Shown in pieces: positions 8,536 through 17,373 of a DNA stretch of 64,000 nucleotides. Positions within the stretch are counted from its first letter, which is position 1; each line of letters opens with the position of its first letter. The DNA lies in NCBI GenBank assembly GCA_028285495.1, contig JANQPB010000006.1, positions 62,001-126,000 of the forward strand. The letters run 5' to 3'. The position numbers and the translations under genes were made by a program. A model generated the notes under the pieces. It was not told the DNA's origin, made no database searches, and worked only from the letters and a program-made list of their open reading frames with translations. This stretch comes from Acidimicrobiales bacterium. Its GTDB lineage: Bacteria; Actinomycetota; Acidimicrobiia; Acidimicrobiales; SZUA-35.

Positions 8536-8548
8536 AGAGGGACCGACG

Positions 8549-9835
8549 ATGCCTGTCACCGACGACGAACCGGGCCTCACGGCGGCCGAGGTGGCCAACC
8601 TGCTCGGGGTCAAGCGGCAGACCGTCTACGCCTACGTCAGCCGCGGCGTGCTCCACCGGCGGCTCTCGCTCGACGGCCGAACCAGCCTGTTCGACCGGGG
8701 CGAGGTCGAGGAGCTCCGGCTCGGGCGGCGCCCCGAGCAGGAGGGCGAGATGCGCACGATCCTGGCCACTGGCCTGACCCGGGTGGCCGACGAGGGGCTG
8801 TGGATCCGGGGTCGCGACGTCGTGCAGCTGGTCGAGGGCGGGGCCGGCTTCCTCGACGTGGCCGAGCTCGTGTGGGACGGCGCAGCCGACACGCCGGTCG
8901 ACGGCGAGCTGATCGGTTGGCCCCCGATCGAGACCGGCCCCGACCGCCTCCCGCCGACGCTCGACACCTCCGATCCGGCGTCGCTGCTCGACCAGCTGCA
9001 GATCCTCGTCGCCGTGGCCGCCGCCGCCGACCCGATGCGGCACGATCTCAGCCCCCGCAGCGTCCGGGCCGCTGGTCGACGGATGATCACCGCCATGGCC
9101 TCCGGGCTCCGCCACCGCATGGCCGAGCCGACGCCGCCAGACGCCTCGCTGCCGGTCGGTTCGTGGCTACCGGCGGTGCTGTGGCACCAGCTGTCGCCGT
9201 CGCCGGCCGAGCCGGCGAAGCTGCTCGCCCTCGATGCGGCGCTCGCCCTGCTGGTCGACCACGGGCTGGCCACGTCGACGCTGGCCGCTCGGGTCGCCGC
9301 CTCGGTTCGGGCCGATCCCTATGCGGTGGTCACGTCCGGCCTTGGCACGCTGGGTGGGCCGCTGCACGGGCGGGCCTCCAGCGTGGTCAACGACCTCTAT
9401 CGATCGGCCGAGCGCGACGCGCCGGCCGCCGCCGTCGGCCAGCTCCAGCGACGGGGCCTGCGGGTGCCCGGATTCGGCCACACCGTCTACCGCAGCCAGG
9501 ACCCCCGCTACGGGGCGCTGATGAGCCGGGTGGTGGCCGGCTGGGCCGACGATCCCCGGCTCGGCGTGGTGTTCGGCGTCCGCGACGTCGTGGCCCAGCG
9601 CAACGCGGCCGTGCCCAACGTCGATCTGGCCCTCGGTGCGCTGACATTCCTGGCCGACATGCCGCCGAACGCCGGCGAGGCGGTCTTCGCCGTGGCCAGG
9701 ACGGCGGGTTGGTTGGCCCACGCCCTCGAGGAGTACGGCGAGAAGCCGTTCCGCTTCCGGACCCGAGCCCACTACGTCGGCCCTCATCCCGGAGCCGCGG
9801 CCGCCGCCGCCCCGGGCGGCGACGGCGGAGGCTGA
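8549..9835 (+). CDS. Helix-turn-helix / citrate-synthase fusion protein
   Basis: A 428-residue fusion. Residues 10-60 are a MerR/excisionase-type DNA-binding domain (AAEVANLLGVKRQTVYAYVS). The rest is a citrate synthase with all three catalytic positions kept: His273 (LGGPLHGRAS), His311 (GFGHTVYRSQDPR) and Asp359 (VPNVDL). Proteins of this architecture occur in other actinobacteria and proteobacteria but are little studied (recollection). It could be an enzyme that senses its substrates and represses the divergent paralogue, or a regulator with a vestigial enzyme domain. The Shine-Dalgarno sequence is weak (GAGGGA). Confidence 0.9.
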   Translation: MPVTDDEPGLTAAEVANLLGVKRQTVYAYVSRGVLHRRLSLDGRTSLFDRGEVEELRLGRRPEQEGEMRTILATGLTRVADEGLWIRGRDVVQLVEGGAGFLDVAELVWDGAADTPVDGELIGWPPIETGPDRLPPTLDTSDPASLLDQLQILVAVAAAADPMRHDLSPRSVRAAGRRMITAMASGLRHRMAEPTPPDASLPVGSWLPAVLWHQLSPSPAEPAKLLALDAALALLVDHGLATSTLAARVAASVRADPYAVVTSGLGTLGGPLHGRASSVVNDLYRSAERDAPAAAVGQLQRRGLRVPGFGHTVYRSQDPRYGALMSRVVAGWADDPRLGVVFGVRDVVAQRNAAVPNVDLALGALTFLADMPPNAGEAVFAVARTAGWLAHALEEYGEKPFRFRTRAHYVGPHPGAAAAAAPGGDGGG

Positions 9836-9882
9836 GCCATCCCAGCCGACCGGCTCGACCGCGCCGACCCCGCTCGCGCGAG

Positions 9883-10263
9883 CTAGCCGATCGAGCGAAG
9901 GTCGACGGTGAAGATCAGCGTCTCGTTCGGCCCGATCACGCCTCCGGCGCCGGCTGCGCCGTAGCCGAGGTGGGGCGGGATCGTGATCGTTCGCCGCCCG
10001 CCGACCCGCATGCCGGCGACGCCCTGGTCCCACCCGGCGATGACCTGGCCGGCCCCGATCGTGAACGACAGCGGTTGCCCCCGGTTCCAGGAGGCGTCGA
10101 ACTCGGCGCCGGTGCTCCACGACACGCCGACGTAGTCGACGTTGGCCTGGACGCCGGCCCTGGCCTCGGGTCCGTCACCGACCACGTGGTCGGTGATGAC
10201 GAGATCGCCAGGGGCATCGCCCTCGGGCACGGTGATCGTCGGACGCTGCGTGGTGTCTTCCAT
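9883..10263 (-). CDS. FKBP-type peptidyl-prolyl cis-trans isomerase
   Basis: A 126-residue single-domain FKBP that speeds proline isomerisation during protein folding. Motifs include DYVGVSWSTGAEFDASW, GQVIAGWDQGVAGMRVGG and IPPHLGYGAAGAGG, followed by IGPNETLIFTVDL, all typical of the fold. No signal peptide is seen, so it should be cytoplasmic. I used the ATG at 10263; a GTG at 10272 would add three residues. It converges on the HTH-citrate synthase gene, with a GCTCGCGCGAGC palindrome at the junction that may help termination. Confidence 0.95.
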   Translation of the reverse strand: MEDTTQRPTITVPEGDAPGDLVITDHVVGDGPEARAGVQANVDYVGVSWSTGAEFDASWNRGQPLSFTIGAGQVIAGWDQGVAGMRVGGRRTITIPPHLGYGAAGAGGVIGPNETLIFTVDLRSIG

Positions 10264-10352
10264 GGCGGGCACCCTATCGGTCGCCGGGCATCTCGGTCGG
10301 GCCGGGCGACCGGGGCCGCAGGAGTGGCCGGTCGGCCGCGGCCACGGGCATC

Positions 10353-11477
10353 ATGGTCGCCATGCTCCGCTTCGATCTCGACCCCGAGCTCCAGACCCTC
10401 CGCAAGCGGGCCCAGGAGGTGGCCGCCGACGGCGTGGCCCGGTTCGGGCGCCACAACGACTCGTGGATCAACGGCTTCTCGAAGGACTTCGCCCAGGTCA
10501 TGGCGGGTGAGGGTTGGATCGGGATGGGTTGGCCCAAGGCCTACGGCGGTCACGAGCGCCCGCCGATCGAGCGCCTCATCGTCGCCGAGGAGATGATCGC
10601 CGCCGGCGCGCCCATCGCCGCCATGTGGTTCGCCGATCGGCAGATGGGGCCGTCGTTCATCACCTACGGCACGGAGGACCAGAAGGCCGAGTACCTCCCA
10701 GCGATGCTGACCGGCGAGAGCACGTGGTGCATCGGGATGAGCGAGCCGGACGCCGGCTCCGACCTGGCCTCGCTGAAGACGACGGCCGAGCGCGACGGCG
10801 ACCACTTCGTGATCAACGGCCAGAAGATCTGGACCAGCTTCGGCGACGTCGCCGACTACTGCTACCTGATCTGTCGCACCTCGTCCGACGGTCCGCCCCA
10901 TCGCGGCATCTCCGAGATCGTCGTGCCGATGGACACCCCGGGCGTCGAGGTCCGCCCGATCACGGACATGACCACCAACCGCCACTTCTGCGAGGTGTAC
11001 TACACCGACGTCCGGGTCCCGGTCGAGAACCTCGTCGGCGTCGAGGGCGACGCCTTCAAGCAGACGATGCGCCAGCTTGAGCACGAGCGGGGTGGCATCG
11101 ACCGGCTCGTCTCCAACCGGGCGCTCTACGACCTGGCGCTCGAGCGGGCGGACCTGTCCGACCCGCTGATCCGCCAGGACGTGGCCCGCCTGGAGACCGG
11201 CTACCGGATCGGCCGGCTGCTCGTCTACCGCGAGGTGCTCCGCCAGGCGCCGGCCGGCTTCAGCGCCGCCACGAAGTGCTTCTGCACCGAGCACGAGTGG
11301 CGGGTCGCCCAGTTCGTGTCGCGCGTGCTGGGCCCCGAGGCCACGCTGTTCGACGACGACGTCGTTCGCGGCCTGTTGTACGCGCCGGGCTACACGATCA
11401 TGGGCGGCACGTCCGACATCATGCGCAACATCCTCGGTGAGCGGGTGCTCGGCCTGCCCCGGGAGCCTCGGGCCTGA
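10353..11477 (+). CDS. Acyl-CoA dehydrogenase
   Basis: A 374-residue flavoprotein that oxidises an acyl-CoA to the 2-enoyl-CoA. It carries the family signature CIGMSEPDAGSDLASLKTT, a substrate/FAD region INGQKIWTS, and a C-terminal GGTSDIMRNILGERVLGLP. The usual Glu of medium-chain enzymes (YEGT) is replaced by GGTS, so the base may be the Glu in LEHERGG, as in isovaleryl- or long-chain-type enzymes (inference from family knowledge). The start may be ATG 10353 or ATG 10362. It stands alone, divergent from the FKBP gene. Confidence 0.95.
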   Translation: MVAMLRFDLDPELQTLRKRAQEVAADGVARFGRHNDSWINGFSKDFAQVMAGEGWIGMGWPKAYGGHERPPIERLIVAEEMIAAGAPIAAMWFADRQMGPSFITYGTEDQKAEYLPAMLTGESTWCIGMSEPDAGSDLASLKTTAERDGDHFVINGQKIWTSFGDVADYCYLICRTSSDGPPHRGISEIVVPMDTPGVEVRPITDMTTNRHFCEVYYTDVRVPVENLVGVEGDAFKQTMRQLEHERGGIDRLVSNRALYDLALERADLSDPLIRQDVARLETGYRIGRLLVYREVLRQAPAGFSAATKCFCTEHEWRVAQFVSRVLGPEATLFDDDVVRGLLYAPGYTIMGGTSDIMRNILGERVLGLPREPRA

Positions 11478-11654
11478 GCGAGTCGCCGGCGCCGGCGGCC
11501 GCGGTCGGCCGCGCCCGGCGAGGGGCGGGTGCCCCGGCCGGACCGACCCGTCCTCCACCAGTTCCCCCCGGCCCGATGGCGGGCTCGGACCGACGGGTGC
11601 CGCACAGGTGAAGGTTGCGAGTCGGCCCGGCACGACCCGGCCCCACGCTCCCTA

Positions 11655-11683
11655 CCACTGACGGACCGCCGGTCCGCCAGTGG
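11655..11683. terminator. 13-bp stem-loop between convergent genes
   Basis: Arms 11655-11667 and 11671-11683 pair at 12 of 13 positions around a 3-base loop. The hairpin lies between the convergent acyl-CoA dehydrogenase and XRE-regulator genes, and just downstream of a minus-strand promoter-like element. No T-run follows, so it could be a terminator or the start of a short structured RNA. Confidence 0.45.
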
Positions 11684-11689
11684 GAACAA

Positions 11690-11718
11690 CTCTATTCGAA
11701 CAAACGTTCGATCGTCAA
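11690..11718 (-). promoter_or_regulatory. Promoter-like element with LexA/TetR-like palindrome in its spacer (copy 1)
   Basis: Read on the minus strand: TTGACG (11713-11718), a 17-base spacer, then ATAGAG (11690-11695). The spacer is filled by TCGAACAAACGTTCGA (11696-11711), a perfect TCGAAC-N4-GTTCGA palindrome, which is the shape of actinobacterial LexA boxes and of some TetR operators. The -35 box overlaps the stop codon of the XRE gene. No convincing gene lies downstream. A near-identical arrangement occurs at 39750-39778. Confidence 0.5.
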
Positions 11719-12554
11719 GCCCCGACCGTCTCGGGCACCGGCTCGGTGGCGGCCCACGCCAGCAGCAGCTCGGTCGTCGCCCGGTCGCCGGGGAAGAAGG
11801 TCTCGAGCCGCAGCTCGTCGAGGGTGACGTCGTAGGGGGCACCGATGGTGGCCAGCATCGTCACCAGCTGCAGTCGGTCGCCCGACCGGGTCGTGGCCCG
11901 GAGGGTGACCAGCAGGTCGGCGCCGGTCGGCAGCTCGGCCTGACGGCGGAGCTGGCCGACGTCCGGATAGCCCACCACCTCGGCCAGCAGCGTCTCGAGC
12001 GCCTCGTCGGCCGGTCGATGGGCGTGCTCCCGCTCCATCCGCTGCAGCAGGTTGGCCGCCACCTCCGACCAGTTCTCGGTCCGGCCCCGGATTCCATCGG
12101 GGTGCATCACGATCCGGTGCGAGTTGAGCGGCGCAGCGAGCGCAGGGCTCCGGTCGTCGACCAGCTCGCCCATCAACCGGAACGCGGCCCGGTTGGCGTC
12201 GACGACGTCGCCACGCCGGTCGACGACCAGGGCCGGGTTCGGGCTGTGGGCGTCGAGGATCCAGCTCAGCACACGGCGGACGTCGTCCATCTCCGGGGTG
12301 TCGAGGTCCTGCTCGCTGTAGGCCGGGGCGAAGCCGGCCGCGTGCAGCAGCCGGTTGCGATCCCGGAGCGGGACGTCGAGCACGGTGGCCAGGTGGATGA
12401 CCATCTCGCGACTCGGATGGGCCTTCCCGGTCTCGAGGAAGCTCAGGTGCCGGCTCGACACCTCGGCGGCCGAGGCCAGGTCGAGCTGGCTGAATCGGCG
12501 GGTGGTCCGCCACCAGCGCAGGGCGGCTCCGAAGCTGTCGACGGCGGTCGTCAT
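11715..12554 (-). CDS. XRE-family HTH regulator with MmyB-like ligand domain
   Basis: A 279-residue regulator. Residues 8-65 form an XRE helix-turn-helix (WWRTTRRFSQLDLASAAEVS followed by HLSFLETGKAHPS). Residues 90-275 match the MmyB-like ligand-binding region (SPNPALVVDRRGDVVDANRA, PTGADLLVTLRA), a PAS-like fold that binds fatty-acid-type ligands in known members. The ATG at 12554 gives the standard N terminus; a longer open frame upstream is rejected. It is divergent from the CoA-transferase, which it may regulate (inference). Confidence 0.93.
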   Translation of the reverse strand: MTTAVDSFGAALRWWRTTRRFSQLDLASAAEVSSRHLSFLETGKAHPSREMVIHLATVLDVPLRDRNRLLHAAGFAPAYSEQDLDTPEMDDVRRVLSWILDAHSPNPALVVDRRGDVVDANRAAFRLMGELVDDRSPALAAPLNSHRIVMHPDGIRGRTENWSEVAANLLQRMEREHAHRPADEALETLLAEVVGYPDVGQLRRQAELPTGADLLVTLRATTRSGDRLQLVTMLATIGAPYDVTLDELRLETFFPGDRATTELLLAWAATEPVPETVGA

Positions 12555-12621
12555 GGCCCGAAGCTTGGCACGGGCGCCCGTCCGATGGCCATGACGTTCG
12601 AGGTCATGGCACCCTTTCCCG

Positions 12622-13815
12622 GTGCCGAGTGAACCCGAAGCCGTTCCGCCAGCAGCGACCGATCCGGCCGGTGCGGCGGCAACGACCAACGCCGCGACCC
12701 GACCGCTCGACGGGATCCTCGTCGTGTCGCTCGAGCAGGCGGTGGCGGCGCCGCTCGCCTCGTACCGGTTGGCCGAGGCCGGGGCCCGGGTCATCAAGGT
12801 CGAGCGCCCCGAGGGCGACTTCGCCCGTGGCTACGACCGGGCCGCCAACGGGATCTCGAGCTACTTCGCCTGGGCCAACGGCGGCAAGGAGTCGGTTGCC
12901 CTCGACCTCCGCCACGAGCCCGATCGCGCCGTCATGGCCGGTCTGCTCGACCGGGCCGACGTGTTCATCCAGAACCTGGCGGTCGGGGCCAGCGACCGCC
13001 TCGGCTACGGCGCAGCGACGCTGCGGGCGACCCGACCGGAGCTGATCGTCTGCGACCTGTCCGGCTACGGCCCCGACGGGCCCTATGCCGAGCTGAAGGC
13101 CTACGACCTGCTGGTCCAGGCCGAGTCGGGACTGCTCTCGGTGTCCGGTGCGCCGGGGCCGCCTGGCCGGATCGGGGTCAGCGTGGCCGACATCGGCACC
13201 GGCACGACGGCGGCGCTCACCATCACGCAGGCCCTGTTCCGTCGCCAGCGGACCGGGGAGGGGGCCCACCTCGAGGCGTCGCTGTTCGCCACGATGGCCG
13301 ACTGGATGACCGTCCCGCTGCTGCACCACGACTACCTCGATCGGGCGCCGGCCCGGGTCGGCCTGGCCCACCCGTCGATCGCCCCATACGGCGGCTTCGC
13401 CTCCGCCGACGGCGATGTCGTCCTCATCTCGATCCAATCGGACCGCGAGTGGGGGGTGCTGTGCCGGGAGGTGCTCGGCCGGGACGACCTGGCGGCGGAA
13501 CCCGATCTGGCCACCAACGGCGACCGGGTCACCAACCGGGATCGGACCGACGGCGCCGTCGGCGAGGTCTTCGCCACGCTGGGCACCGCCGAGCTCCGCC
13601 GACGGTTGGTCGAGGCCAGGATCGCGTTCGGGATGGTCAACGACACGGCGGGGCTGTCGGGCCATCCGCAGCTCCGGCGGGTCGCAGCCGAGCACGAGCT
13701 CGGCTCCGTGCGGCTCCCGGCCCCACCGGTGCGCACCGACTGGGCGGCGGCAGGGCGGATCCCGGCCCTCGACGAGCACGGCGAGGCGATCCGGGCCGAG
13801 TTCGGGCGCGGCTGA
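12622..13815 (+). CDS. CaiB/BaiF-family (class III) CoA-transferase
   Basis: A 397-residue enzyme that moves CoA between carboxylic acids. The N-terminal Rossmann half has LEQAVAAPLASYRLAEAGA and VIKVERPEGDFARGYD. The expected catalytic Asp lies in KAYDLLVQAESGLLSVSG near residue 170, and a PYGGFASADGD motif follows. GTG at 12622 is used as start. Length is normal. The partner acid is unknown; nearby acyl-CoA dehydrogenase and the divergent fatty-acid-sensor-like regulator fit acyl-CoA catabolism. Confidence 0.93.
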   Translation: MPSEPEAVPPAATDPAGAAATTNAATRPLDGILVVSLEQAVAAPLASYRLAEAGARVIKVERPEGDFARGYDRAANGISSYFAWANGGKESVALDLRHEPDRAVMAGLLDRADVFIQNLAVGASDRLGYGAATLRATRPELIVCDLSGYGPDGPYAELKAYDLLVQAESGLLSVSGAPGPPGRIGVSVADIGTGTTAALTITQALFRRQRTGEGAHLEASLFATMADWMTVPLLHHDYLDRAPARVGLAHPSIAPYGGFASADGDVVLISIQSDREWGVLCREVLGRDDLAAEPDLATNGDRVTNRDRTDGAVGEVFATLGTAELRRRLVEARIAFGMVNDTAGLSGHPQLRRVAAEHELGSVRLPAPPVRTDWAAAGRIPALDEHGEAIRAEFGRG

Positions 13816-13841
13816 CGGGTCCGTCCAGCCATACTCGGGGG

Positions 13842-14240
13842 ATGGCAGAGGACATCCCGCCCCGGTTCCGCAAGACGAAGACCGACAAGTGGGCGGTCAT
13901 GGCCCCGGTCGAGGCGCTGGAGAAGGCACTGGCCGAGGGCGGCAAGATCGACGTGCAGCGCAAGTCGGGCGACTGGTCGACGTTCACCGTCGCCTCGCTC
14001 GGTCGCCCGTTCGACGTCGACGGGGTCCAGATGTGCTACGGCTACGGACCCGAGGAGGAGCAGGCCGACGGCGCCGGCGGCTCGGGCCGAAGCGGCGGCC
14101 CGGCGACCGCCGACGACGGTCGGGGTCGAGCGCCGGCCCGTCCCCCTCGCCGCCACCGACCCGACGCCCCGGCGGTCGACCCGTCGGAGCCACTGCCCGA
14201 ATACCAGGGGGGACCGGACGACGAGTGGGACGGCTTCTGA
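13842..14240 (+). CDS. Small protein of unknown function with disordered tail
   Basis: A 132-residue protein I do not recognise. The first 70 residues look folded (PPRFRKTKTDKWAVMAPVEA, then a beta-rich DWSTFTVASLGRPFDVDG). From residue 75 it becomes Gly/Pro/Arg/Asp-rich and probably disordered, ending in PEYQGGPDDEWDGF. No membrane segment or enzyme motif is seen. It follows the CoA-transferase by 26 bases on the same strand, with TACTCG before the ATG. Codon use matches its neighbours, so it is likely a real gene. Confidence 0.75.
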   Translation: MAEDIPPRFRKTKTDKWAVMAPVEALEKALAEGGKIDVQRKSGDWSTFTVASLGRPFDVDGVQMCYGYGPEEEQADGAGGSGRSGGPATADDGRGRAPARPPRRHRPDAPAVDPSEPLPEYQGGPDDEWDGF

Positions 14241-14256
14241 GCGCAGGCGCCGTCGG

Positions 14257-14868
14257 TCAGGCGGTCGACCGGCGCACGACGGCCACCAGGAAGTCCGAAC
14301 GGTCGTCGAAGGGGCGGAGGTCCCAGGTGGCGAGCGTCAGGTCGACGACCAGCCCGACCGCAGCAACGTCGCCGAAGAAGTCGTCGACGTCGTAGTCGCG
14401 ACCGGCGCCGAAGCCGACCACCAGCCGTCCGTCCGGCTTCAGCTGGTGGCCGAGCCCGGCCAGCACCTTCCGGCGGGTGCTCGGGGCCAGGAACGGCATG
14501 ACGTTGCCGACGGCGATGACCCCGTCGTAGGGCTCGTCGGCGCCGTGCGGGGCCAGGTCGAGCTCGGCCAGGTCGCCCACGATCCAGTGGGGTCCGGGAT
14601 GATCGTGCTCGGCGGCGGCGATGAGGACCGGGTCGACGTCGACCCCGACCACCTCGTGCCCCAGCTCGAACAGCGCCCCGCCGACCCGCCCGGGTCCGCA
14701 ACCGGCGTCGAGGATGCGGGCCGACCGCGGCATCATGGCGTCGACGAACCGAGCCTCACCGGCCAGGTCCTCGCCGGCTGCGGCCTTGGCCCGGAACCGC
14801 TCGACGTACCACGTCGAGTGGTCGGGATCCTCCTGCGTCCTGGTGACCCACCTGCTCTGCTCGACCAC
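14257..14868 (-). CDS. Class I SAM-dependent methyltransferase
   Basis: A 203-residue methyltransferase of the Methyltransf_25 type. SAM-binding motif I is ILDAGCGPGRVG, followed by VVGVDVDPVLIAAA, HWIVGDLAEL and a motif IV-like region YDGVIAVGNVMPFL. The GTG start was chosen because GGGAGGAG lies just upstream; a TAAGGT box precedes that. The substrate cannot be deduced. It is divergent from the aminotransferase at 14959 and converges on the small protein gene. Confidence 0.92.
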   Translation of the reverse strand: MVEQSRWVTRTQEDPDHSTWYVERFRAKAAAGEDLAGEARFVDAMMPRSARILDAGCGPGRVGGALFELGHEVVGVDVDPVLIAAAEHDHPGPHWIVGDLAELDLAPHGADEPYDGVIAVGNVMPFLAPSTRRKVLAGLGHQLKPDGRLVVGFGAGRDYDVDDFFGDVAAVGLVVDLTLATWDLRPFDDRSDFLVAVVRRSTA

Positions 14869-14900
14869 GGCTCCTCCCGCAGGGCACCTTAGGCGCCGTC

Positions 14901-14929
14901 CTGGTCGGCCGACACGCGATTCTGGTCGG
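14901..14929. promoter_or_regulatory. Direct repeat CTGGTCGG spaced by 21 bp
   Basis: CTGGTCGG occurs at 14901-14908 and 14922-14929, 21 bp apart or two helical turns, in the 90-bp gap between the divergent methyltransferase and aminotransferase genes. Direct repeats of this kind are typical binding sites for regulators that bind one face of DNA, including MocR proteins. Confidence 0.35.
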
Positions 14930-14958
14930 TCGGTCTGGCCGGGTGCTACACACGGGCC

Positions 14959-16152
14959 ATGAGCTTCGACATGGCCGCAGCGCTGCGAGACGACCTGCCC
15001 GAGGCCGGGGGCCCGTGGGCGCCGACCCCGCCCTACAGCTTCGTCGGCGGCCACAACGACGGCGACAGCATCCCCGTCGCCGGCCTGGCCGAGGCGGCGA
15101 TCAGCGCCCTGCGGCGGGAGGGTCCCGCACTGGCCAGCTACAACCTCGGCGGCTCGCCCCAGGGCTACGAGCCGCTGCGGCGCTTCGTGTGCGACAAGCT
15201 CGGCGCCAGGGCCTCGACCCCCGTCGATCCAGACGAGGTGCTGATCACGTCCGGTTCGCTCCAGGCGCTCGACCTCGTCAACGAGGCCTTCCTCCGGCCG
15301 GGCGACACCGTGATCGTCGAGCAGGCCACCTACGGCGGGGCCCTGACCCGGCTCGACCGTCTCGGCGTGTCGTGGGTCGGGGTCGAGCTCGACGACGACG
15401 GCATCGTGCCGGACGACCTCGACCGGGTCCTCACCGGTCTGGCCGCCGACGGCGTCCGCCCCCGGTTCCTCTACACGATCCCGACGGTCCAGAACCCGAC
15501 CGGGAGTGTCTTGCCCCTCGAGCGCCGCCGCCGGATCCTCGACCTGGTCCGGGCGCACGGCGTCCCCGTGTTCGAGGACGACTGCTACGCCGACCTGGTC
15601 TGGCGCGGCCAGCGGCCGCCGACGCTCCGGAGCCTCGACGACGGCCGCGGGCAGGTCGTCTACTGCGGCTCGTTCTCGAAGTCGATCGCCCCGTCGCTCC
15701 GGGTCGGGTACCTGGTCGCCGATCCGCCGGTGATCCGCCAGCTCCTCGCCATCAAGACCGACGCCGGCACCGGCGCGCTCGAGCAGCTGGCGCTGGCCGA
15801 CTACGCACCGACGAGCTTCGAGCATCACGTCGACCAGCTGATGGGTTCGCTCCAGGTCAAGTGCGCAGCCATGCGGGCCGCCGTGGCTGCGCACTTCCCG
15901 GACGACGTGCACGTCACCGACCCGGCCGGTGGGATCTACGTGTGGCTGACGTTCCCCGAGGGAGTCGACACCTCGGCGCTGGTCGAGCCGGCGGCCGAGG
16001 CGGGGATCGAGTTCAACCCGGGCGCCGGCTGGTCGGCCGATCCCCAGTGGGGCCGGCGCCGACTCCGGCTGTGCTTCGGCCACCCCGACGTGGCCACCAT
16101 CGAGGCCGGCGTCGCCCGGCTCGGTGAGGTGTATCGGGCGTCGATCGCCTGA
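14959..16152 (+). CDS. PLP-dependent class I/II aminotransferase, MocR/2-aminoadipate type
   Basis: A 397-residue fold-type I aminotransferase. Motifs are YNLGGSPQGYEPLRR, the PTVQNPTG substrate loop, DDCYADL and the Schiff-base lysine Lys241 in GSFSKSIAPSLRVGY. It resembles the aminotransferase half of MocR regulators but has no N-terminal DNA-binding domain, like 2-aminoadipate or valine-pyruvate type enzymes. The MFS gene follows 2 bases after the stop, so the enzyme and a transporter are cotranscribed. Confidence 0.93.
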   Translation: MSFDMAAALRDDLPEAGGPWAPTPPYSFVGGHNDGDSIPVAGLAEAAISALRREGPALASYNLGGSPQGYEPLRRFVCDKLGARASTPVDPDEVLITSGSLQALDLVNEAFLRPGDTVIVEQATYGGALTRLDRLGVSWVGVELDDDGIVPDDLDRVLTGLAADGVRPRFLYTIPTVQNPTGSVLPLERRRRILDLVRAHGVPVFEDDCYADLVWRGQRPPTLRSLDDGRGQVVYCGSFSKSIAPSLRVGYLVADPPVIRQLLAIKTDAGTGALEQLALADYAPTSFEHHVDQLMGSLQVKCAAMRAAVAAHFPDDVHVTDPAGGIYVWLTFPEGVDTSALVEPAAEAGIEFNPGAGWSADPQWGRRRLRLCFGHPDVATIEAGVARLGEVYRASIA

Positions 16153-16154
16153 GC

Positions 16155-17373
16155 GTGGCGGCCGGAGCGACACCCTCCGGGCCCCCAGCCGACCCGGGTG
16201 TCGGGTCGGCTCGCCGGTGGGCGATGGTCGTCGCCGGGGCCGCGGCCAACGCCGTCAGCTTCGGCGTCCTCTTCTCCTTCGGGCTCTTCCTCCCGCCGCT
16301 GACCGAGCGCTTCGATGCCTCGACCGCCGCGGTGGCGGCCGTCTTCTCCGGCTCGGTGCTCTGCTATTACCTGGCCGGTGCGGTCGGCGGCTCGCTCGGC
16401 GACCGCTTCGGGGCCAGACCGGTCGTCACCGCCGGCGCCGTCCTCCTCCCGCTCGGTCTCGTCGGCGCATCGCTCGGCGACCGCCTGTTGCTGGTCGCGG
16501 CGGCCTACGTCCCGCTGGTCGGCCTGGCCGTGGGGACGGCCTACGCCCCGCTCATCGGGGCGGTCGGCCGGGCCATGCCCGACCGGCGGGGTCTGGCCAT
16601 CGGGGTCCTGCTGACCGGTGTCGGCCTCGGCACCCTGACCTTCCCCCTGCTGATCCGGGCGCTGCTCGACCGGTGGCCGTTGCCGGTGGTGTTCCGCATC
16701 CTCGCCGTCATCGCACTGGTCGCCCTCGGCGCGGCCGCAGCCACCGTCGTCGACGCCGGCGGCCGGCACCGGGCCCGGTCGTCCGGCTCGGTCTGGCGGT
16801 CGATGCTCGGCTCGGGGCGGTTCCGGCGGCTGTATGTCTCGGTGGTGCTGGTGGCGCCCGGCTTCTACGCCCCGCTCGCGTTCCTCAACGACGCCGCCAT
16901 CGATCGGGGCCTGGCCCCGGCCAGGGGGGCGGCGCTGGTGGCGGCCATCGGCCTCGGCTCGCTCGCCGCCCGCCTGCCCTTCGGGGCCGCAGCCCCCCGG
17001 CTCGGGCCGAGACGACAGTACCGGCTGTCGCATGTCGGCTTTGTCGCCGCCCTCGCCATCTGGCTGGTCGCCGACGCCAACTTCGCCGCCCTGCTGGCGG
17101 CCGCCGTGGTCCACGGCATCGCCTGGGCCGCCTGGGTGACGGCGGCGCCGCTGGTGCTGGTCGACTGGTTCGGGGCCGACGATCTCGGCCTCGCGGTCGG
17201 CGGGTTCTACACCGGGCTCGGCCTCGGCGCCGTCATCGGTCCGCCGGTGACGGGAGCGCTCATCGACGGTGCCGGGCTGACGGTGGCGCTGGCAGCGGTC
17301 CTGGTGACGACCGCGGCGGCGCTGGCGCTCACCGGCGGCGAACCGCCCGACCGGTGGCGCCCGCGTCGTTCGC

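Noticed and set aside
11419..11658. A protein gene downstream of the copy-1 orphan promoter
   Set aside because: The only frame starts with GTG inside the hairpin, overlaps the acyl-CoA dehydrogenase end antisense and has no protein-like features.
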